NCBI RefSeq assembly: GCF_000967655.1 | Contig: NZ_JXYA01000027.1 | Location: forward strand, 164,199-228,198 | Length of the DNA: 64,000 bases | Source of the DNA: Pseudoalteromonas rubra | GTDB taxonomy: Bacteria; Pseudomonadota; Gammaproteobacteria; Enterobacterales; Alteromonadaceae | Reading direction: 5' to 3' | Shown here: in pieces, positions 39,101 to 47,911 of the stretch | How positions within the stretch are numbered: the first letter of the stretch is position 1 | How the letters are laid out: each line of letters opens with the position of its first letter | Program-made: the position numbers and the translations under genes | The notes under the pieces: generated by a model | Databases searched by the model: none | Told to the model about the DNA's origin: nothing | The model's input: the letters and a program-made list of their open reading frames with translations, nothing else

Positions 39101-42100
39101 CATTGTGCAGGGGAAGGACGGCTCCGTTAAGCATTATGGAGGAAGTCCGGATCATGAAATTCGCTTAAAAGATTTTGATCAAAAAGAGCAAACGCTCAGT
39201 TGGTTATTGCACAAGGTGTATGACAATCTGGAAAGTGAAGAAACGGCTATCGAATATCATTACAAACGCATCGCTGAAAACGGTCATCGCGAGACGGTAT
39301 TATCCAAGTTAACCTACAGTGACAATACCATTGAGTTTGGCTATCAAAGCGGACCTGTAAGATCCTTAACCTATGTAGATACCGCGACTACAAGCCAGCT
39401 GGCCAGGCTGACTAATATCCGAATGCTTAACCATCATGGATACGAACTATCAGAATATCAGTTCACATTTAGTACGTTAACTGATGGCCGTCGTACACTG
39501 GATGAGGTGGCTCAGTGTCGTGGAACTGTCTGCAAGCGTCCTGTGCAATTTCGCTACAATGACGCTGCAACGGCGCTAAACTTTGACAGCGCCACAACGC
39601 TTCTTTCTTCAGGGCAGGCAAGCACTTTAGCCGCTTTTTCACTGGCGGACTTACAGGGTGATGGCAAGCCTGAAATAGTGGTTCTATATAGAACTGCCAC
39701 ACACCGTTATGTACTGTGTGCCTACGAAGGCACTAATCAAATAGATTGCCGGGATGTCAACAGAGAAGATCACGATGAATCAGTGGCGATCGCCATTTAC
39801 GACCATGACAATGACGGGCGGCAGAGTGTACTGATCAATATTAAATCACGTAAAGATGGTATCAACCGACCTTACTGGCAGCAATTTGGTATTGAGAACC
39901 ACAGCTGGGAGCAGCAAACGTTACCTTTTGAAAAACCAAATTGGTTTATGCGAGAGCTGAAGCTAGCCGATATGAATGGTGATGGATACGTCGATGCGGT
40001 GTTTAAAAATGAGCAGGATGCAGCGGAACAACATATCTACGCGAGTGTATTTAACACCCAGACTAAACGCTTTGATCAACCTGAAATACTGGATGCAGAC
40101 ATAACGAGTGTGAATGCAGACTTCACCGAAAAAGGCAGCGACTGGGTGCTGCTGGATATGAACTTTGATGGCCTGGCGGATATCGTATCGTTCAAATGTC
40201 GCCAATTCACTCAATGTGATGAAAACAAAGTGAATCGCCTCTATGTTCATTACAATCAGGGCATGTCTGTACTCAATCATTTGAGTTGGTTCAATACCTT
40301 TACAGCCAGTCAAGTTACCACCGGGACTGAATTAAAACACCTCACCCCTGCTGATATCAATGGCGACGGCTTGGTAGACCTGATTTACATGGACACCAGT
40401 GCCAGCGATGAGGAGCAAAAACGCTGGAAAGTGCTCATTAACCAGTCCAGTGAGCGAGTAGAGTTTGAAGAGGTGTTTGTACAGGAAGCGCGCAGTGAAA
40501 CAGGGGGGGTTGGGCTTGCAACGGATAAACTTGCTCCCATAGTCGCGGATGTTGATAAAAATGGCCGTGTTGAACTGTACTTCAAAAGCAATAATGGTGC
40601 ACTGTGGTTTGCTTATGAGTGGTCACCCGGTCAACAAACTTTTGTAAAGTCAGACCACCACTTTAGTACTCCGGACATCTCTCCTGAGCAAGGCGACTAC
40701 GCTTTTTATACTGATCACAATGGGGATGGCGTTGCAGAAATTCTGTACAAGAGCAAAAAGCACCTCAAAATGCGTTTTAACCAAACGCAAAGCCCTTATG
40801 AAGGCATGCTCTTTGAAATCACACAAGGCGCAGGAAATAAAACCAATATTACCTACGCGCTGATGAATGAGCCTGCGGTGTACTCTGAGCTTGCCGAGGT
40901 ACTTGATGAAGATGCACGCTTGTTTCAGCAACAGGGGTTGCTGGTAACAAAAGCTATTTCGGCTATGCCTTTGGTCCAGCGTGTTACCTCAGACAGCCCT
41001 GCATCTGACAACAGCCTACTTAGAAGTTCGGTTGACTATCATTACCGGGGCGCCCGGATACAGTTTGGTGGCCGGGGCTGGCTGGGCTTTAAGCAATTGG
41101 AGACATCGACGGACAAAGCTGATAGTACGGGCACTTCATACACCTTTGTGACAACAACGCAGTACCATCAAGCATTTCCATTAACCGGAATGCCAAGTAG
41201 TACGCGCAAACAGTGGCAAGGGAATGAGGTGATTTCTGCGGCGCATAATACCTATGAAGTAAGAAACTTTGCACCATTAGCCAGCGGGGCGAGTGCTCAT
41301 CAGGTATATCAGTCACTGAGCAGAGAGTGTAGCGCGCGGGTCGACAGCAATATGACTATCAGCGGCTATGCCTGTAACGCCATGTCTAACACTCAGGACA
41401 AGTATGCCAATGTTACTCAGACAATTACGACACAGTATGATACTAGCACTGATTTTGAACAATTTGTAACCGGCGGTGTGAATGCAAACCGACTGTCCTG
41501 GGTCACAACAGTAAACGCCTATGATAGCAGCGACATAGGACGTCGGCTGGGGCGTCTGATTTCAAGTGAGGTAACCCATGAACAGGCAGGGATGATGAGA
41601 CTAACAAGGCGCTCTGAATTTGAGTATTACGATGAAAGTAGTCCTCATGCATGGATGCTCAATAAAGAAATTACGGCAAAGGGACAAGGGTGTCATCTGG
41701 AGCTGACTAAAACCTATAGCTATGATGATGTGGGCAATACGACAAAAGTGTCAACTGAAAACTCTGGGTGTACTGAGGGTAATCAGGTGCGTTATCTGGA
41801 GACTGTTTACGATGATGAAAAACGCTACCCGCAACATACAAAACGGAATTACTACAAAAGTGGTGAGTATGATCCGGAAAAGCAGCTGGAAATCAAAGGC
41901 GATGAGGTCAAAAAGCGCAATGCATATGGCCAGCCCTTGGTTGTTGAGTCTCCCAGTGGCAGCCGTACGGAGTTTATTTATGACACCTTTGGCAGTCAAA
42001 TAGGTAATTATCAAAATACGGGGGCACAAAGTTATCGCTATGCAACTGCCTGTGATTTGCCTGGATGTGATATTCAGCTTGAGAAGTATGTAAATGGTGA

Positions 42101-45100
42101 GTTGGTCCAGCGTGATATGGTAGACCGGGTTGGGCGCGTCTTTGAAACACAAACGCGTACGGTACTTGGCAACTGGCTGAGCACGCGATACAGCTTTGAT
42201 AAATATGGCCGTGCTGTGACTGTTATTGCACCAGGCCAACAGGCGGTGACCACACTGTATGATGTTTTTGACAGAATTACATATGTGCAAGACCCTAACG
42301 CAGATATTACGACGGTAAATGAGCGATTTGGGCTCACTTCGACTGTTACTTTGACCGGTAATGTGCCTGAAAATAACCAGTTCAGTAGCACAACCTACAA
42401 TGAGTCAGGGCAAGTTATATCCGTTGTTGATGCAGACGGGAATAACTTGTCTTATGGGTATGACGTGTTAAATCAGCGCGTGTGGACACGCTCATCGGCA
42501 GATGGCAACAGTAAAGTTGCAGAAGTCAGTTACGACCTACTGGGACGTAAGACGCAGCAAAAAACAGTTGACTTGGGTACCTGGTCTTATACCTATAATG
42601 CCTTTGGCGAACTACTGTCGCAAACCGACGCTAGGCTGGTCACGACCCATTTTGAGTATGACTCATTGGGCCGCAAAACTCGCCAATGGCAAAGTGTGCC
42701 GGATAGCGCTTATCGTGATTCAACATCTGTGTTTTTGCAAACTGATATTGTCAACGAAGGAGCCAGTGAGTGGCTGTATGGAGGCAGTGCAGAGACTTAC
42801 TTCCAGCTTAAAACTGCGACCCAGGGCAACGACTGGAAGCAACATTATTATTACGATAGCTTTGGTAGGCAGGTGTCAACCCTGACTGGGTTATCTGGTG
42901 CTACCCGCTGTAATGAGCATGTCATATTCAATACCCGGGCGAATGAGCTGAGGCTTAAAGCAGAGCCGAACAATCCGCTCATAAACCCAATATCCAGCTT
43001 GTGTGTTATTCAGCAAACGGCGTTTGACGAATATGGTCGGGTTAGTATTCAGCTTGATGATTATCGTCGCTCTGAAACAGGGCGATACTATGAAGCGAGA
43101 GGCATACGCAACCACTATCAATATGGCCAACTTAAGTCTCGGCAGGAGGCACGTGAAGGTGCACATGGTACGGTGTATTACAACCTGACTGGCCTCACAG
43201 CAAGAGGGCAGGTTAGCAGCTATGAGAAAGGGCATATCCCTGTGACACTGGGCTATGCAAGCAATGGCATGATTGCGAGCATCAATACACAAGGTCGCTA
43301 CAGCTATGTACAAAACGAGCATTATGAATTTGATGGCCTGGGCAATCTGACCAAGCGGACGCTAACGAATCGGGCCGCAGAGCGATTTGGCTATGACGGG
43401 CTTAATCGGATAACACATATTAATGGTAGTAAGCACTTCAGCTACTCGGCCAGTGGCAACCTGTTAACCAAACTTGATGGCAATAAAGGTTGGACATACA
43501 GCTATGGTGGCGCTGGTATTGCGAAACATGCCCTGACGACCCGGCAATATCAGAAAATCATTCCGTTAGGGGGGGCTAGCGGCCCGGGTGGCAACCCGAT
43601 AGACACCCCTTTTGGTGGTGGGGCGCAGGTGTACTCGTCGAGTAACTTCAGTGTATTCGGTGGCTCTGCGAACACGTCCGTACACACTGCCACTACAAAT
43701 GAAACCAGCGCATTTGGTGGTGGTTTCACACAATTTAGAAAGGTAATGGTTTACGAGCGTTTTAAATACGATGCCAATGGCAACCAGACGCAGATGCAGA
43801 CAGCAGAGAGGAACATTGCTGATTTGAGTGACTATCGGACGCTGAAATACACGACGAGAAACAAAGTCCGCGAAGTGACGGGCAACTCAGAGACGGTGCA
43901 ATTTTCCTACGATGCACACAACCGCCGGTATAAACGTACTGACAAGCACCAAACGGTGTACTATGTTGGAGCACTGGAGCTGAGCGTAGACAACAGTACA
44001 GATGAGCACTACGTTAAACGCTATATTGGTAATGATGCAATGCAAATCTATTACAGCTCAGGTACCAGTAAGCTGCAGTGGCTGTTTACAGATCACCAAG
44101 GCTCCGTTGTAGCGGTAACCAATGCGTACTATAAATTGCTCAAGCGATTCAGTTACGACGTATTTGGAAAACAATCGCCACAGGCCTTTACATTCCAGGA
44201 GCGCAATGGCGGGCATGTTGCATCACACCTGACCTTATCTGTATTTAACTCCGTACCACCGAACCTGCGCGGCTATACCGGTCATGAGCCAGTCTCATTG
44301 GGTGGAGATAACCGCATCATTCATATGAATGGTCGGATCTACGATGCAGACACCGGCCGGTTTATGCAGGCGGATCCGGTGGTGCAGGCGCCTTCGAATC
44401 TTCAAAACTATAACGCTTATTCTTATGTGTTGAATAATCCGCTGTCTTATACGGACCCGAGTGGGTATTTGTTTAAGAAGCTCGGGAAGATTATTAAGAA
44501 GAATTGGCGGACGATAGCGGCGATAGGCATATTAGCGGTTACAGGATATGGTGTAGATCTATTCACAGCATTCGAAGCTTATGGAACAGCAGCAACAATA
44601 GCGGCTACAGGCGGAGCCCTTGCAGGGTATGTTGCAACAGGCAGTGCCAAAGGCGCTGTTATGGGGGCTTTGTCTGGCGCTGCATTTTATGGAATTGGCC
44701 AGGCATTTGGTGCTTCAAGTGGCTTCCTGAAAACAGGTGGTATTGGTCACTTAGGTAGTCATGCCCTTGCAGGTGGCATCATGGCAGAGTTACAAGGCGG
44801 CAATTTCGGCCATGGTTTCTGGAGTGCAGGGATCACAAAAGGCGCACAAATAGGTCGACTTGTTCCAGGCGGCTTGGTGGCAGGTACAATTGCTTCAGCT
44901 GTGATTGGAGGTACCGTTTCACACATCACAGGTGGAAAATTTGGGAATGGCGCGACGACAGCTGCGTTTCAGTTTGTGATGAATAAGTTTGTGACAGACA
45001 GCTTTGACAAAAAGAAGATGGAGCATCTTAAGCCAACAGATATGGAATACGAAATGGTTGAAAAGGGCGAGCTTGCTAAAATGTGGAAAAGTCGTTGTCT

Positions 45101-45506
45101 TAGAGGTGATCCTATAGGTTGTGTAGGATATGGTACTTGGGGTGAAGTAGATGATTTAGTTGATACTTTAGGCAAAACATCAGGCCTTTATTGGGCCTCT
45201 GTAGGCGCAACAGTAAGGGGAAATGCATTCACTGGTTTACTTGCTGCTAACGGTAGTATACCGTCAGATGAACTTTTACTTGCATTTGGTAAAGACATAG
45301 CTAATGCCCACCTCAATGCTACTGGTACAGATAAAGAGGGCCTTTGGTATTATTTATCTGCCGAGGAAATAACAAGTTATCATCATACTGTTTTCGACAG
45401 GAATGGGGTTAATCGGCGGTTTTATGGGGGGAGTTGGGCATCAGGGGTGCATGATTGGTCTCTAGAGATTTTTTATTGCCAGCCAGATTGTGATAGGAGT
45501 CATTAA
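33102..45506 (+). CDS. Giant secreted SpvB/YD-repeat RHS polymorphic toxin
   Basis: A 4134-residue protein starting at GTG 33102, which has AGGAG eight bases upstream. Domains in order: signal peptide (VLIAVFLIANSPLIWAVS); many Ig/cadherin-like beta repeats (to ~1300); a PQQ-like propeller (~1340-1535); a helical DUF4214-like region (~1560-1690); a calcium-binding DSDGDGLNDQVE motif (~1705); a SpvB/TcdB-type start (LGSFRVSESGAANYSLPL, ~1870); FG-GAP/VCBS repeats (DMNGDGYVDAVF, DINGDGLVDLIY; ~2180-2550); YD repeats (~2930-3500); and the RHS core [17 protein letters not shown] ending DPSGY (~3790). The last ~340 residues are a Gly-rich pretoxin linker and an unrecognised tip. Known RHS proteins form a shell holding a C-terminal toxin. 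Delivery route is not evident; the signal peptide points to Sec export. Confidence 0.88.
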   Translation: MAIIRVLIAVFLIANSPLIWAVSQCNSSVSSLTIVQGDAASFTIPSIDEFTTNPGRGFVFDFRQGGKLKINGVTTKRYVNGLGSRTNSPTVSIADLMPGTNKLILNWTDHWEKNDANQSSRTYSGQCKITVIVAKRTSPVFSDPVIDGTLSDGKLAAGMDISIGFKVKDEGRDINQFTISGGLVGSEVEQACSTGAYDRNHTLTCNLSLTSPPAGDYSYLASVQDSQNNTALSKSVAFTVLKSNTEPTVTIKGLVNSIEQAGNSIDVGQGDEVSFVVKASDADQESYNELNEAVFRVGSGNFSDFSSNDLCTSQSGCSEYIGEVSQTTIVEVKVRDAAGAEATSGLTFNYVTAPEVQISVSNDAPFHDQAFTVKAEVNDRHGFNAKNSALMLCRVPNGSRLPRNQACAGSSKVADCNGAAGNNNVYTCEYTENTKSDQVLSPGGYTYYTYVKNLKGLRGNEASVNVNAQPYLSTRIEYDQPSNTYILEGDPVTFSVTAFPQSTLSESIHYDDVQFLLDGSPIDIADIEIKNVRHCGVNRAQPEDKILLCTDSSSTFDLVWTPEQAYQNISISAQLADNTGNASRSDAVVLNIVSRESVTPSAPRINALPVPDNIRIRVITLSNIYNTTELAVSARIGNQPVAIEGESYNNGEVWTGRVTTSIQNHDQNLIITAQGKRSFDGRELEGPVVTHDHNIQYTLPQKPKVSVALMEDEWTPGQYVLTVEHRDAKELIFEEIAETETVLYRPASTEVVTGDGSFSNTIRVDLARAHGKKLSVCVKGRNYHLEDGAQFRATLSELSCANKIVQDPEKFTSGAPGKPDITIQGDQKNWNRVHVTITGGVNTERLNVQATLGGEPVTILGRVYDPNLSKWTGYLDTHYDQKGMQLEVDATGYKTVQTDDGNWHTELHGPTESDTYTITYPIPGRPDKPTVELDEPVNKSGQYRLTIKRPAVLNNTKALDIFATLDNVPIEVSDRIPVSEQSVSDLRFDISTVEHDHSKKLEVCVRAVNYHSIDGVQRDPVFGERNCKSERVDYGEPDDPGEPAITLTQAEVGVYSIEIGNLSKAHALNIKATMNGEKLVEGSEIKFQGVSYNHSIATKYQHHGATLTACAYLVRYREILKNGRIVYDEKARKEGKAVCHSTVVSHQLPIPSVPKFTHFPQNGKAAGDFLLGWQKSEDAARAYFKVTSWKGSVADKFKDDNQLTVVTFKEQLQHRINKPGLGQFSYELSACNVQDLCSDGHQITVSNVVPLLEQATLQVHTENSATLTLAGRYFDPQSSELFMRLRSTGETYSFNNASLTVTENKVEAEISSQHIIDGYHDSGLYLAVNNGVYQNGEQVITDTVLDGRGLEITSDLMGRSVTVSNNGFLYAGTEMGLSAFKIENKGLSHQWTHLTDPQLANEINTIKGVAATPVVVSSQGFDDLYFGALNHTFYKVRHQINAGNFADRHLEKWRFMTRGAILAPAQLDTDNNVYVGSMDEALYSLDTDTGLVNWHYTFPNSGGIGVAPQLSASGHIYVTTVDGNMHEIDRSMIKANALKWQSLDELAEAFADELAEWESLYWHPEQSDTNAIVVAKAYYILMQRPPTKAQLSFLTYLLTKGYPLNEIIFTLISGNPDLANTDNVGFVNRLFEYLTGNELALDSSLSLGGKTQAQWVLALNSGVTRAQLVYQLLNTAKPEYSQVVYSSLYYFYGYCLASKGCTYYPDSDGDGLNDQVELLTGRNPLEPTDGLGTPTLKLTENISGNLAFEAESSGDIDEYLFELSVNNQSFNVTRYFEAEDNHPSRSSLPGDQSELYYSLSNGEYRFRVKACIRITLPNSVQDRHCSLNYSNVEFLHLTDSGVDAPISLVMPYHQADKSAPSNEVLTANARLAATLGSFRVSESGAANYSLPLMVPEGIAGVTPQVSLNYSSQSGDSNVALGWSLEAGSAISRCRQTKAQDGQFKGLTLDTDDRLCLDGQRLISTGKKHNDSGFAVLDSYITEIDSQINVVKVSTNSGIKFIVQGKDGSVKHYGGSPDHEIRLKDFDQKEQTLSWLLHKVYDNLESEETAIEYHYKRIAENGHRETVLSKLTYSDNTIEFGYQSGPVRSLTYVDTATTSQLARLTNIRMLNHHGYELSEYQFTFSTLTDGRRTLDEVAQCRGTVCKRPVQFRYNDAATALNFDSATTLLSSGQASTLAAFSLADLQGDGKPEIVVLYRTATHRYVLCAYEGTNQIDCRDVNREDHDESVAIAIYDHDNDGRQSVLINIKSRKDGINRPYWQQFGIENHSWEQQTLPFEKPNWFMRELKLADMNGDGYVDAVFKNEQDAAEQHIYASVFNTQTKRFDQPEILDADITSVNADFTEKGSDWVLLDMNFDGLADIVSFKCRQFTQCDENKVNRLYVHYNQGMSVLNHLSWFNTFTASQVTTGTELKHLTPADINGDGLVDLIYMDTSASDEEQKRWKVLINQSSERVEFEEVFVQEARSETGGVGLATDKLAPIVADVDKNGRVELYFKSNNGALWFAYEWSPGQQTFVKSDHHFSTPDISPEQGDYAFYTDHNGDGVAEILYKSKKHLKMRFNQTQSPYEGMLFEITQGAGNKTNITYALMNEPAVYSELAEVLDEDARLFQQQGLLVTKAISAMPLVQRVTSDSPASDNSLLRSSVDYHYRGARIQFGGRGWLGFKQLETSTDKADSTGTSYTFVTTTQYHQAFPLTGMPSSTRKQWQGNEVISAAHNTYEVRNFAPLASGASAHQVYQSLSRECSARVDSNMTISGYACNAMSNTQDKYANVTQTITTQYDTSTDFEQFVTGGVNANRLSWVTTVNAYDSSDIGRRLGRLISSEVTHEQAGMMRLTRRSEFEYYDESSPHAWMLNKEITAKGQGCHLELTKTYSYDDVGNTTKVSTENSGCTEGNQVRYLETVYDDEKRYPQHTKRNYYKSGEYDPEKQLEIKGDEVKKRNAYGQPLVVESPSGSRTEFIYDTFGSQIGNYQNTGAQSYRYATACDLPGCDIQLEKYVNGELVQRDMVDRVGRVFETQTRTVLGNWLSTRYSFDKYGRAVTVIAPGQQAVTTLYDVFDRITYVQDPNADITTVNERFGLTSTVTLTGNVPENNQFSSTTYNESGQVISVVDADGNNLSYGYDVLNQRVWTRSSADGNSKVAEVSYDLLGRKTQQKTVDLGTWSYTYNAFGELLSQTDARLVTTHFEYDSLGRKTRQWQSVPDSAYRDSTSVFLQTDIVNEGASEWLYGGSAETYFQLKTATQGNDWKQHYYYDSFGRQVSTLTGLSGATRCNEHVIFNTRANELRLKAEPNNPLINPISSLCVIQQTAFDEYGRVSIQLDDYRRSETGRYYEARGIRNHYQYGQLKSRQEAREGAHGTVYYNLTGLTARGQVSSYEKGHIPVTLGYASNGMIASINTQGRYSYVQNEHYEFDGLGNLTKRTLTNRAAERFGYDGLNRITHINGSKHFSYSASGNLLTKLDGNKGWTYSYGGAGIAKHALTTRQYQKIIPLGGASGPGGNPIDTPFGGGAQVYSSSNFSVFGGSANTSVHTATTNETSAFGGGFTQFRKVMVYERFKYDANGNQTQMQTAERNIADLSDYRTLKYTTRNKVREVTGNSETVQFSYDAHNRRYKRTDKHQTVYYVGALELSVDNSTDEHYVKRYIGNDAMQIYYSSGTSKLQWLFTDHQGSVVAVTNAYYKLLKRFSYDVFGKQSPQAFTFQERNGGHVASHLTLSVFNSVPPNLRGYTGHEPVSLGGDNRIIHMNGRIYDADTGRFMQADPVVQAPSNLQNYNAYSYVLNNPLSYTDPSGYLFKKLGKIIKKNWRTIAAIGILAVTGYGVDLFTAFEAYGTAATIAATGGALAGYVATGSAKGAVMGALSGAAFYGIGQAFGASSGFLKTGGIGHLGSHALAGGIMAELQGGNFGHGFWSAGITKGAQIGRLVPGGLVAGTIASAVIGGTVSHITGGKFGNGATTAAFQFVMNKFVTDSFDKKKMEHLKPTDMEYEMVEKGELAKMWKSRCLRGDPIGCVGYGTWGEVDDLVDTLGKTSGLYWASVGATVRGNAFTGLLAANGSIPSDELLLAFGKDIANAHLNATGTDKEGLWYYLSAEEITSYHHTVFDRNGVNRRFYGGSWASGVHDWSLEIFYCQPDCDRSH
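44322..44468 (+). repeat. RHS tip-junction repeat, copy in the expressed gene
   Basis: About 147 bp encoding the end of the RHS core ([18 protein letters not shown] ... YTDPSGY). It recurs at 53874-54020 (roughly 85% identical by eye) and 63854-64000 (roughly 95%). In all copies, similarity begins at CATATGAATGG and ends with the DPSGY codons, after which tips diverge. This is the homology block through which a tip can be exchanged. Confidence 0.9.
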
Positions 45507-45509
45507 AAA

Positions 45510-46004
45510 ATGAAACTAAGAAGCCTTTTAATAGCTGTAACCTTTACTTTTAGCGTATATTGTCACGCAGGAGTAAAAGAGTTTTTAGTTTATGATGAAG
45601 ATATAAAAAAACTTCTTGTTCAATATAGAAAATATGGTGGCGATAGTACCTCTATACTGCTTTATGACAAAGAGTTTGACTTACATAGCTTAGCTAAAGA
45701 AAATTTTACCCATATAAAAGCTGACTTATCTAATTTAGAGCCTATTTCTCATGGCAAGAGCTTATATAGAGTCTATCGAAATAAAAATTCTTGGACGTTG
45801 AATGAGTTTATCGTGAAAGAGTTCTTGGTTGAACCTTTGAAGTACATTGCTAGTTGCGTAAAGGGCTACGGCAATGGGAGGGTTTACTGTACTTTTAGAC
45901 TAAATTTTCAAGGGAAAGGTTATCAGTTCACCTTACTTGGTGAGGATATTATTTTAGCGAATGAACTTGTAAAAGTATTACCTAAGTTAATTGGTGAACA
46001 TTGA
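45510..46004 (+). CDS. Candidate immunity protein for the expressed RHS tip
   Basis: A 164-residue exported protein starting three bases after the RHS stop, with a signal peptide (LRSLLIAVTFTFSVYCHAG). The rest (VKEFLVYDEDIKKLLVQYRKYGG... YIASCVKGYGNGRVYCTFRLNFQGKGY) matches no family I recognise. The position directly behind a polymorphic toxin and the AT-rich composition compared with the RHS core are those of an immunity gene. Its export suggests that the toxin is neutralised in the periplasm, or acts there. Function is inferred from context alone. Confidence 0.6.
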   Translation: MKLRSLLIAVTFTFSVYCHAGVKEFLVYDEDIKKLLVQYRKYGGDSTSILLYDKEFDLHSLAKENFTHIKADLSNLEPISHGKSLYRVYRNKNSWTLNEFIVKEFLVEPLKYIASCVKGYGNGRVYCTFRLNFQGKGYQFTLLGEDIILANELVKVLPKLIGEH

Positions 46005-46030
46005 GTTGTAAGCAATGAAGTTGCATTGTT

Positions 46031-46663
46031 ATGAAAAAAACAGAACTGAGAAAAATTGTTGAAAGTTACGGGTTTAAAAAAGGTCCGTCGGTTGATAGTT
46101 CCCTTATATATTTTTATGGTATCGATGAACGATACTCGATAGGGGTAACTATATCTAACCATAAGGTTGGAGATGTACCTCAAGTTCAGTACGGTATTTA
46201 TGATCGTTACCTTGCAAAGGTATGGGGGAATGTTAGTGGCTTTGATATGGCTGAAGATTATTGTTTGACAATACAGCACCCATTGAATTATCGGGTTTTG
46301 CGAGATGGTAGAGTGCTGCCTATTGAGCAAGTCTTTGATGAAAAATTCTTTGGAGCTTTCATAGAAAGCTTTATAGGAAAAAAAGATGAGTTAGTTGAAC
46401 AGTATGTTGTTTCACTAAATAGCTTTAATTATCCAGAACCACTAATTCCTGAAGAGAACTTTTTTGAAGCACTTGCCAAGAACCAAGGCGTGTACTTTGG
46501 GTTTATGTTTAAGTTATCTAATGGCGAAAGGGTTACGCTGGATGATATTGAAGTACAAAGAGATGAACTAAGAAAAACGTATGGACTAAGAAGGTTTATA
46601 AAGAGAGATCTCGCGCTTTTAGAAAGCTATATACAGAGTAACAAGGACAGCTGCCTTGGTTGA
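46031..46663 (+). CDS. Second candidate immunity or tip-associated protein
   Basis: A 210-residue cytosolic-looking protein (MKKTELRKIVESYGFKKGPSVDSSLIYFYGIDERYSIGV...), 26 bases behind the exported candidate. The plan, a strand-rich N-terminal part then a long helical C terminus (RRFIKRDLALLESYIQ), is reminiscent of small immunity-type proteins, but I do not recognise the family. It is AT-rich, has no clear ribosome-binding site, and lies just before the first terminator repeat, so it belongs to the same tip cassette. Confidence 0.55.
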   Translation: MKKTELRKIVESYGFKKGPSVDSSLIYFYGIDERYSIGVTISNHKVGDVPQVQYGIYDRYLAKVWGNVSGFDMAEDYCLTIQHPLNYRVLRDGRVLPIEQVFDEKFFGAFIESFIGKKDELVEQYVVSLNSFNYPEPLIPEENFFEALAKNQGVYFGFMFKLSNGERVTLDDIEVQRDELRKTYGLRRFIKRDLALLESYIQSNKDSCLG

Positions 46664-46705
46664 TAGCATATTTTGTTAACTCCCATTAACCACAAGTAAG
46701 GTTAA

Positions 46706-46840
46706 GGTGGTATCCATTCAAAAACGGCGCTCAGTGAGCGCCTTTTTTCTGTGCAATCACGCCAGCGCGGTGTGCAGTGGAAATCAGCGCGGGCATGCAC
46801 AGCTGACCAGCGGAGGGTGCATTTGTGGCCAGTCCCACCA
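46706..46840 (+). repeat. Terminator repeat T1 (full copy)
   Basis: GGCGCTCAGTGAGCGCC (46726-46742), a perfect stem of GGCGCTC/GAGCGCC, followed by six T, is a rho-independent terminator closing the first tip cassette. The 115 bases from 46726 to 46840 recur without gaps at 55521-55635 with six mismatches (about 95% identity). The 20 bases before the hairpin (46706-46725) recur instead at the third copy (56239). Candidate left attachment site of the first mobile unit. Confidence 0.88.
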
Positions 46841-46933
46841 ATTGGCTGTGCTGCCGAAATTGATGGCTCGCGCTGGCAGTCACTGCATAGTTCTACTTAT
46901 TTGATCTGCTTATCACGCTGTTTTTATTTGCAC

Positions 46934-47911
46934 TCATGATTGGAGGCGTTGAAGGTACTTGATGCTGCGTAGTATTTTTGGCAGCCATCCATTGCTATGA
47001 TCTTCAGAGTGACCGTGTTTTAGCCCGGCAATGCCCGCCTTTACCCACCCTTGGTCAGAGTTGCTATATAAATTGCTAAACAACATTTTGTTAAATGGAT
47101 CATCATTAATTAAACCGAGCGATACCATGTCTTGTGCAACATCCCAATAGTATTCGCTCAGTGCTTTCAGGTATCCTGTCGGTACAGGGGTGAAAAAGTG
47201 AAAGATCCGAATATATTCCGATGAATCTAAATCTTTTCTGATGGTAAAACTGTGCAGCCCTTCTTTAATTTGCCTCTTTGCTTTTGAGAAAAACAATTCG
47301 TACACACAGTCATATAACTTTGCCTGAATAAAGCTAAATGGTGTAAATGTCGTGAGTTGCACGAAGTGCTGGTGTGCAAATCTCTCCAGAAGCATTTTGT
47401 TGTTCCCAGGGGCGAGTGACAATAAGAGCAAGCAAGTGAATGCATCTGGCGTTACGAAATTAGCAATTTGCCGCAGTTGGCTTGCGTTTACGTGCTGGGT
47501 GCGACAGGGGTGAGCCAAATCAGTATTTGGTTCAAAGATTTTGCAAGTGACTCGTGAATCCAGAGAGCACAGAAATGAATCTATATTTTTTACGCATTGT
47601 TCAGGGTTGTTCAGCAGGCTCCACAGCGGATTGAGCAGGCATCCAGATGACCCCGGAACCAGGTTATCTAGTAACTGGATCTTAGCCATACTGCCAACAG
47701 GGCTCTCGTTCCATTTTTTATATAAAAAACTGGCCGAGCAATTTCCCATCTCTCGCCTTTTAATCAAATCGCTTAATTGGTTCAAACTGTTCAACCCGAG
47801 TCGAGTCAATATTAATCCGAGCCAGTATCTGGTTGCCAATAGCTTAATTTCTCTTTTAAGGGCCCTGAATTGAGTCAAACTCATTCTCTGCTCCAAATTA
47901 GGCATGCGCAT
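46934..47911 (-). CDS. Unknown protein, divergent gene of module 1
   Basis: The ATG at 47911 has GGAG seven bases upstream and gives 325 residues. It is a basic, mostly helical protein (MSLTQFRALKREIKLLATRYWLGLILTRLG...). A segment around residues 65-105 (SFLYKKWNESPVGSMAKIQLLDNLVPGS then LLNPLWSLL) lines up with FWYLKNQGQPIRSRHKIERIEAMFPKA and ILDHVIFELL in the divergent gene of module 2, so the two are homologues despite low identity and different lengths. I do not recognise the family; target recognition or regulation of the module is a guess. Confidence 0.65.
   Translation of the reverse strand: MRMPNLEQRMSLTQFRALKREIKLLATRYWLGLILTRLGLNSLNQLSDLIKRREMGNCSASFLYKKWNESPVGSMAKIQLLDNLVPGSSGCLLNPLWSLLNNPEQCVKNIDSFLCSLDSRVTCKIFEPNTDLAHPCRTQHVNASQLRQIANFVTPDAFTCLLLLSLAPGNNKMLLERFAHQHFVQLTTFTPFSFIQAKLYDCVYELFFSKAKRQIKEGLHSFTIRKDLDSSEYIRIFHFFTPVPTGYLKALSEYYWDVAQDMVSLGLINDDPFNKMLFSNLYSNSDQGWVKAGIAGLKHGHSEDHSNGWLPKILRSIKYLQRLQS

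Noticed and set aside
46707..46939. Open frames through terminator repeat T1 (65 and 62 codons), with a similar frame in T2
   Set aside because: Both T1 and T2 stay open in one frame, but they read through a terminator hairpin and have no clear ribosome-binding site; the similarity is explained by the DNA repeat.
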